A stretch of DNA of 64,000 nt, from NCBI GenBank assembly GCA_910586555.1, contig CAJUJY010000006.1, forward strand, positions 1-64,000. Reading direction: 5' to 3'. The notes under the pieces were generated by a model. It searched no databases and was not told the DNA's origin. It saw nothing but the letters and a program-made list of their open reading frames with translations. Within the stretch, counting starts at the first letter, position 1; the number at the start of each line of letters is the position of its first letter. Shown here piece by piece: positions 62,082 to 64,000 of this stretch. The position numbers and the translations under genes are program-made. Origin of the DNA: an uncultured Lachnospiraceae bacterium (lineage in GTDB: Bacteria > Bacillota > Clostridia > Lachnospirales > Lachnospiraceae).

Positions 62082-62393
62082 TCAGTTTGTATATTTTGAC
62101 ATTTCCTTTAAAATCTGTTCCTTGCTATGGAAACCAATAAGGGTTTTTACACATTCACCATCTTTAAATATAAGAAGTGCCGGGATTGAAGATATCCCAT
62201 ATTTCATCTGTAAATCCATTTCCTCTTCTACATTTACTTTTCCTACATAAAAATCTGTAACTTCTTTGTCAAGCTGTTCAATTACAGGCCCCTGCATCTG
62301 GCATGGCACACACCATGAAGCCCAGAAATCAACTAATACAGGTTTGTCACTTTTAATTACTTTTTCCTCAAAATCCGCTGAACTTATCTTCAT
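62082..62393 (-). CDS. trxA: Thioredoxin
   Basis: This 103-residue thioredoxin has the active site WASWCVPC; the usual residue between the cysteines is Gly-Pro, here Val-Pro. The cis-Pro loop is ISSIPALLIF. It reduces protein disulfides. The ATG at 62393 follows AAAGAGGTTAAAT; the in-frame extension to 62450 covers the pseudoknot leader and does not look coding. It is not in a thioredoxin reductase operon. Confidence 0.95.
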   Translation of the reverse strand: MKISSADFEEKVIKSDKPVLVDFWASWCVPCQMQGPVIEQLDKEVTDFYVGKVNVEEEMDLQMKYGISSIPALLIFKDGECVKTLIGFHSKEQILKEMSKYTN

Positions 62394-62408
62394 ATTTAAC
62401 CTCTTTTC

Positions 62409-62460
62409 TGCACTGCTTTTATTTAATACAGTCTGTGCCAGGCAGTGCAAAACACAAACT
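62409..62460 (-). promoter_or_regulatory. Candidate pseudoknot RNA element (copy 4, trxA)
   Basis: On the minus strand AGTTTGTG (62460-62453) pairs with CACAGACT (62437-62430), with one G-U pair. The loop contains TGCACTGC (62449-62442), which pairs with GCAGTGCA (62416-62409). GAAAAGAGG, the trxA ribosome site, follows at once. Confidence 0.65.
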
Positions 62461-62501
62461 TTACAGTTATTATTATTTTTGCTTTTTGTATTATATGTAA
62501 A

Positions 62502-63098
62502 CTATAATAATTTATCCAGTTCTTCTAAAAGAAATTCTTTTGATATAACTGTTACTGCGTTTATTCCAAGTTTCCTTGCACCCTCCGTATTTTCTTCCCT
62601 GTCATCAAAGAAAATACACTCTTCCGCTTTAAGATTGTATTTATTAAGAAGAAATTTATAAATTCCCTCATCTGGTTTTGTTATATGTATCTGGTATGAA
62701 ACTACTATCCCGTCTGCTATTTCTATAAACGGGGCATCTGTTGTATGTTTTCTGAACAATTCTTCTGAATAATTGGAAAGTATATAAATTCCATACCCTT
62801 TTTCTTTTAATTTATACATCTTTTCCCATACATCTTCACGTTTTACATGCATAAATTCGCCATGTGTCATAAACCACTGCATGACCTGCGCATATTCTGG
62901 GTAATTTTTTATATACTGCCCTATTATTTCATCTCTATGCATGTTCCCAATATCAAATTCATGCCATAAATTATCATCAAGCATAAGTTTGCCAACTTTA
63001 TCTGCTTCCCCGTCTTCCAGCCCGTAGTCTGTAAGCATATCATGCCACCTGTATTCTAATAATACATCCCCGACATCAAATATAATATTTTTTAACAC
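62502..63098 (-). CDS. HAD-superfamily hydrolase
   Basis: This 198-residue haloacid-dehalogenase-like phosphatase has IIFDVGDVLLEYRW (motif I, but with Asp-Val-Gly-Asp), LSNYSEE (motif II) and IFFDDREENTEGARKLG (motif IV). It resembles the YihX/alpha-D-glucose-1-phosphatase subgroup. The start is taken as GTG 63098, because GGAGATTAAT lies just before it; the in-frame ATG 63110 overlaps that site. The substrate is unknown. Confidence 0.9.
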   Translation of the reverse strand: MLKNIIFDVGDVLLEYRWHDMLTDYGLEDGEADKVGKLMLDDNLWHEFDIGNMHRDEIIGQYIKNYPEYAQVMQWFMTHGEFMHVKREDVWEKMYKLKEKGYGIYILSNYSEELFRKHTTDAPFIEIADGIVVSYQIHITKPDEGIYKFLLNKYNLKAEECIFFDDREENTEGARKLGINAVTVISKEFLLEELDKLL

Positions 63099-63190
63099 AT
63101 TAATCTCCATTCTGCCTATGCACATAATAATGCCTGGTGCACAACTAACTGTACACATCTGTAATCTTCTGGTTATGTATAAACTGCCTG

Positions 63191-64000
63191 TTAAACGTCT
63201 TCCTGAAGTTCAATCATCATTGCTGGTATAATCTGCTTTTTCCTTGATACTATATTTTTAAGTATTATGCTTTCATCTGTACCTTCCTGGTGGAATGATG
63301 CTTCTGCCAGTTCCTTTGCACCACCGCCCGCATATAAAAGTTCTGTATTTGCATGCATTATATTAGTCAGCATAAAGAAAATCATTGAAACATCATGGTC
63401 TGATAACGCTTTCTGCATATATGGCACAAGTTTATCTTTTATAGCATCAAGTTCTGTCTGTGTCATTGATGTAATCTGTCCTACACCAAATGTAGTTTCC
63501 CCTACAACAAACTTTTTAAAATCCTGGTAAAATATTTCTTCTGGTGATTTAGATGAAAGGTTGCTTCCTGCTGCAAACATTTCTGAAGCAAATTCTTCTG
63601 CATTTATCCCTGCTATTTCTGCCAGTTCTTCTGCTGCTTTTTTATCAGTTTCTGTGCATGTAGGTGAACGGTATATAAGTGTATCCGATAGTATTGCTGA
63701 GCAAAGAAGGCCTGCTATATCTTTTGGTACTTTAACGCCTGCTTCATTGTACATCTGGTAAATTATTGTTGCCGTACAGCCAAGAGGCTGGTTTCTGAAA
63801 AACACAGGTACCATTGTTTCTATTGAACCTATACGGTGGTGGTCTATTACTTCAAGAAGTTCTGCCTCTTCTATTCCATCTACAGCCTGTGATGGTTCAT
63901 TATGGTCTACAAGTATAATCTTCTTTTTACGTGCACCAAGAAGGCTTCTGCGTGATATCATTCCAAAATAATTACCATTCCAGTCAAGTACAGGAAAATC
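63191..64000 (-). CDS. Manganese-dependent inorganic pyrophosphatase (DHH), partial
   Basis: This is the C-terminal 269 residues of a family II pyrophosphatase; the gene runs off the window at 64000. The DHH motif is ELLEVIDHHRIG, preceded by LVDHNEPSQAV, and the DHHA2 domain ends with GAKELAEASFHQEGTDESIILKNIVSRKKQIIP (the SRKKQ substrate loop). The first visible residues (DFPVLDWNGNYFGMISRRSLL) look like a CBS domain inserted before DHH, so this is probably the nucleotide-regulated CBS-PPase type. Confidence 0.92.
   Translation of the reverse strand, partial: DFPVLDWNGNYFGMISRRSLLGARKKKIILVDHNEPSQAVDGIEEAELLEVIDHHRIGSIETMVPVFFRNQPLGCTATIIYQMYNEAGVKVPKDIAGLLCSAILSDTLIYRSPTCTETDKKAAEELAEIAGINAEEFASEMFAAGSNLSSKSPEEIFYQDFKKFVVGETTFGVGQITSMTQTELDAIKDKLVPYMQKALSDHDVSMIFFMLTNIMHANTELLYAGGGAKELAEASFHQEGTDESIILKNIVSRKKQIIPAMMIELQEDV

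Overview
The window looks like a chromosomal segment of an AT-rich, spore-forming member of the Clostridia, most likely the Lachnospiraceae. This rests on the content: a sigK interrupted by a skin-type element, CwlD, a SPOCS/LysM spore-coat protein, MecA, a Clostridia-type iron-dependent alcohol dehydrogenase and a short 2x[4Fe-4S] ferredoxin, with GGAGG ribosome sites and frequent TTG/GTG starts. I made no database comparison; assignments come from reading motifs.

Layout. 1-8435: the tail of the RNA polymerase operon (rpoB-rpoC, minus strand) with its own promoter and, beyond rpoC, a duplicated hairpin/T-run unit. 8.5-12.5 kb: a GH3 glucosidase, an AbrB-like switch protein, a sirtuin and a TSCPD protein. 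12.5-17.8 kb: envelope genes (LtaS-like sulfatase, HtrA protease, sugar-phosphate transferase). 17.9-25.5 kb: a histidine kinase, a response regulator and two large paralogous lipoproteins that join a propeller-like region to a solute-binding fold. 25.7-32.8 kb: an accessory patch of small unknown proteins, MscL with a zinc ribbon, PadR with a truncated partner, a DUF4291 protein, a double GNAT, and a GmrSD-type restriction gene broken by one TAG codon. 33-47.9 kb: housekeeping and spore-related genes (RlmD, a YhaM-like exonuclease, MurG, MCP, SPOCS/LysM, IlvE, RpiB, a degenerate LMW phosphatase, Sua5, CwlD, GH18). 48.3-51.3 kb: MecA, DUF1858, ferredoxin, alcohol dehydrogenase.

51.4-61.9 kb is the main discovery. 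sigK is cut in two: the C-terminal half (51457-51828) and the N-terminal half (61644-61916) lie on the minus strand and are separated by 9,815 bp. The interval carries a large serine recombinase beside one junction, with a small ORF just upstream of it that could be a directionality factor. Joining the halves at a shared AA dinucleotide restores an uninterrupted 214-codon SigK without a pro-sequence, and the matching attP becomes a near-perfect palindrome. Instead of phage genes, this element carries a purine-nucleoside and deoxyribose catabolism set: PNP, guanine deaminase, a Crp-type regulator, phosphopentomutase, a CNT nucleoside transporter and deoxyribose-phosphate aldolase. It also carries a YgjV-GNAT protein and an Rpn nuclease remnant.

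A second discovery is a recurring RNA structure. Four genes (a GNAT at 37913, PNP at 54066, deoC at 59499, trxA at 62393) are preceded by the same H-type pseudoknot. A hairpin loop carrying TGCACTG or similar pairs with a downstream strand that ends directly at the Shine-Dalgarno sequence, commonly written GCAGAAAAGAGG. I do not recognise it as a known riboswitch class.
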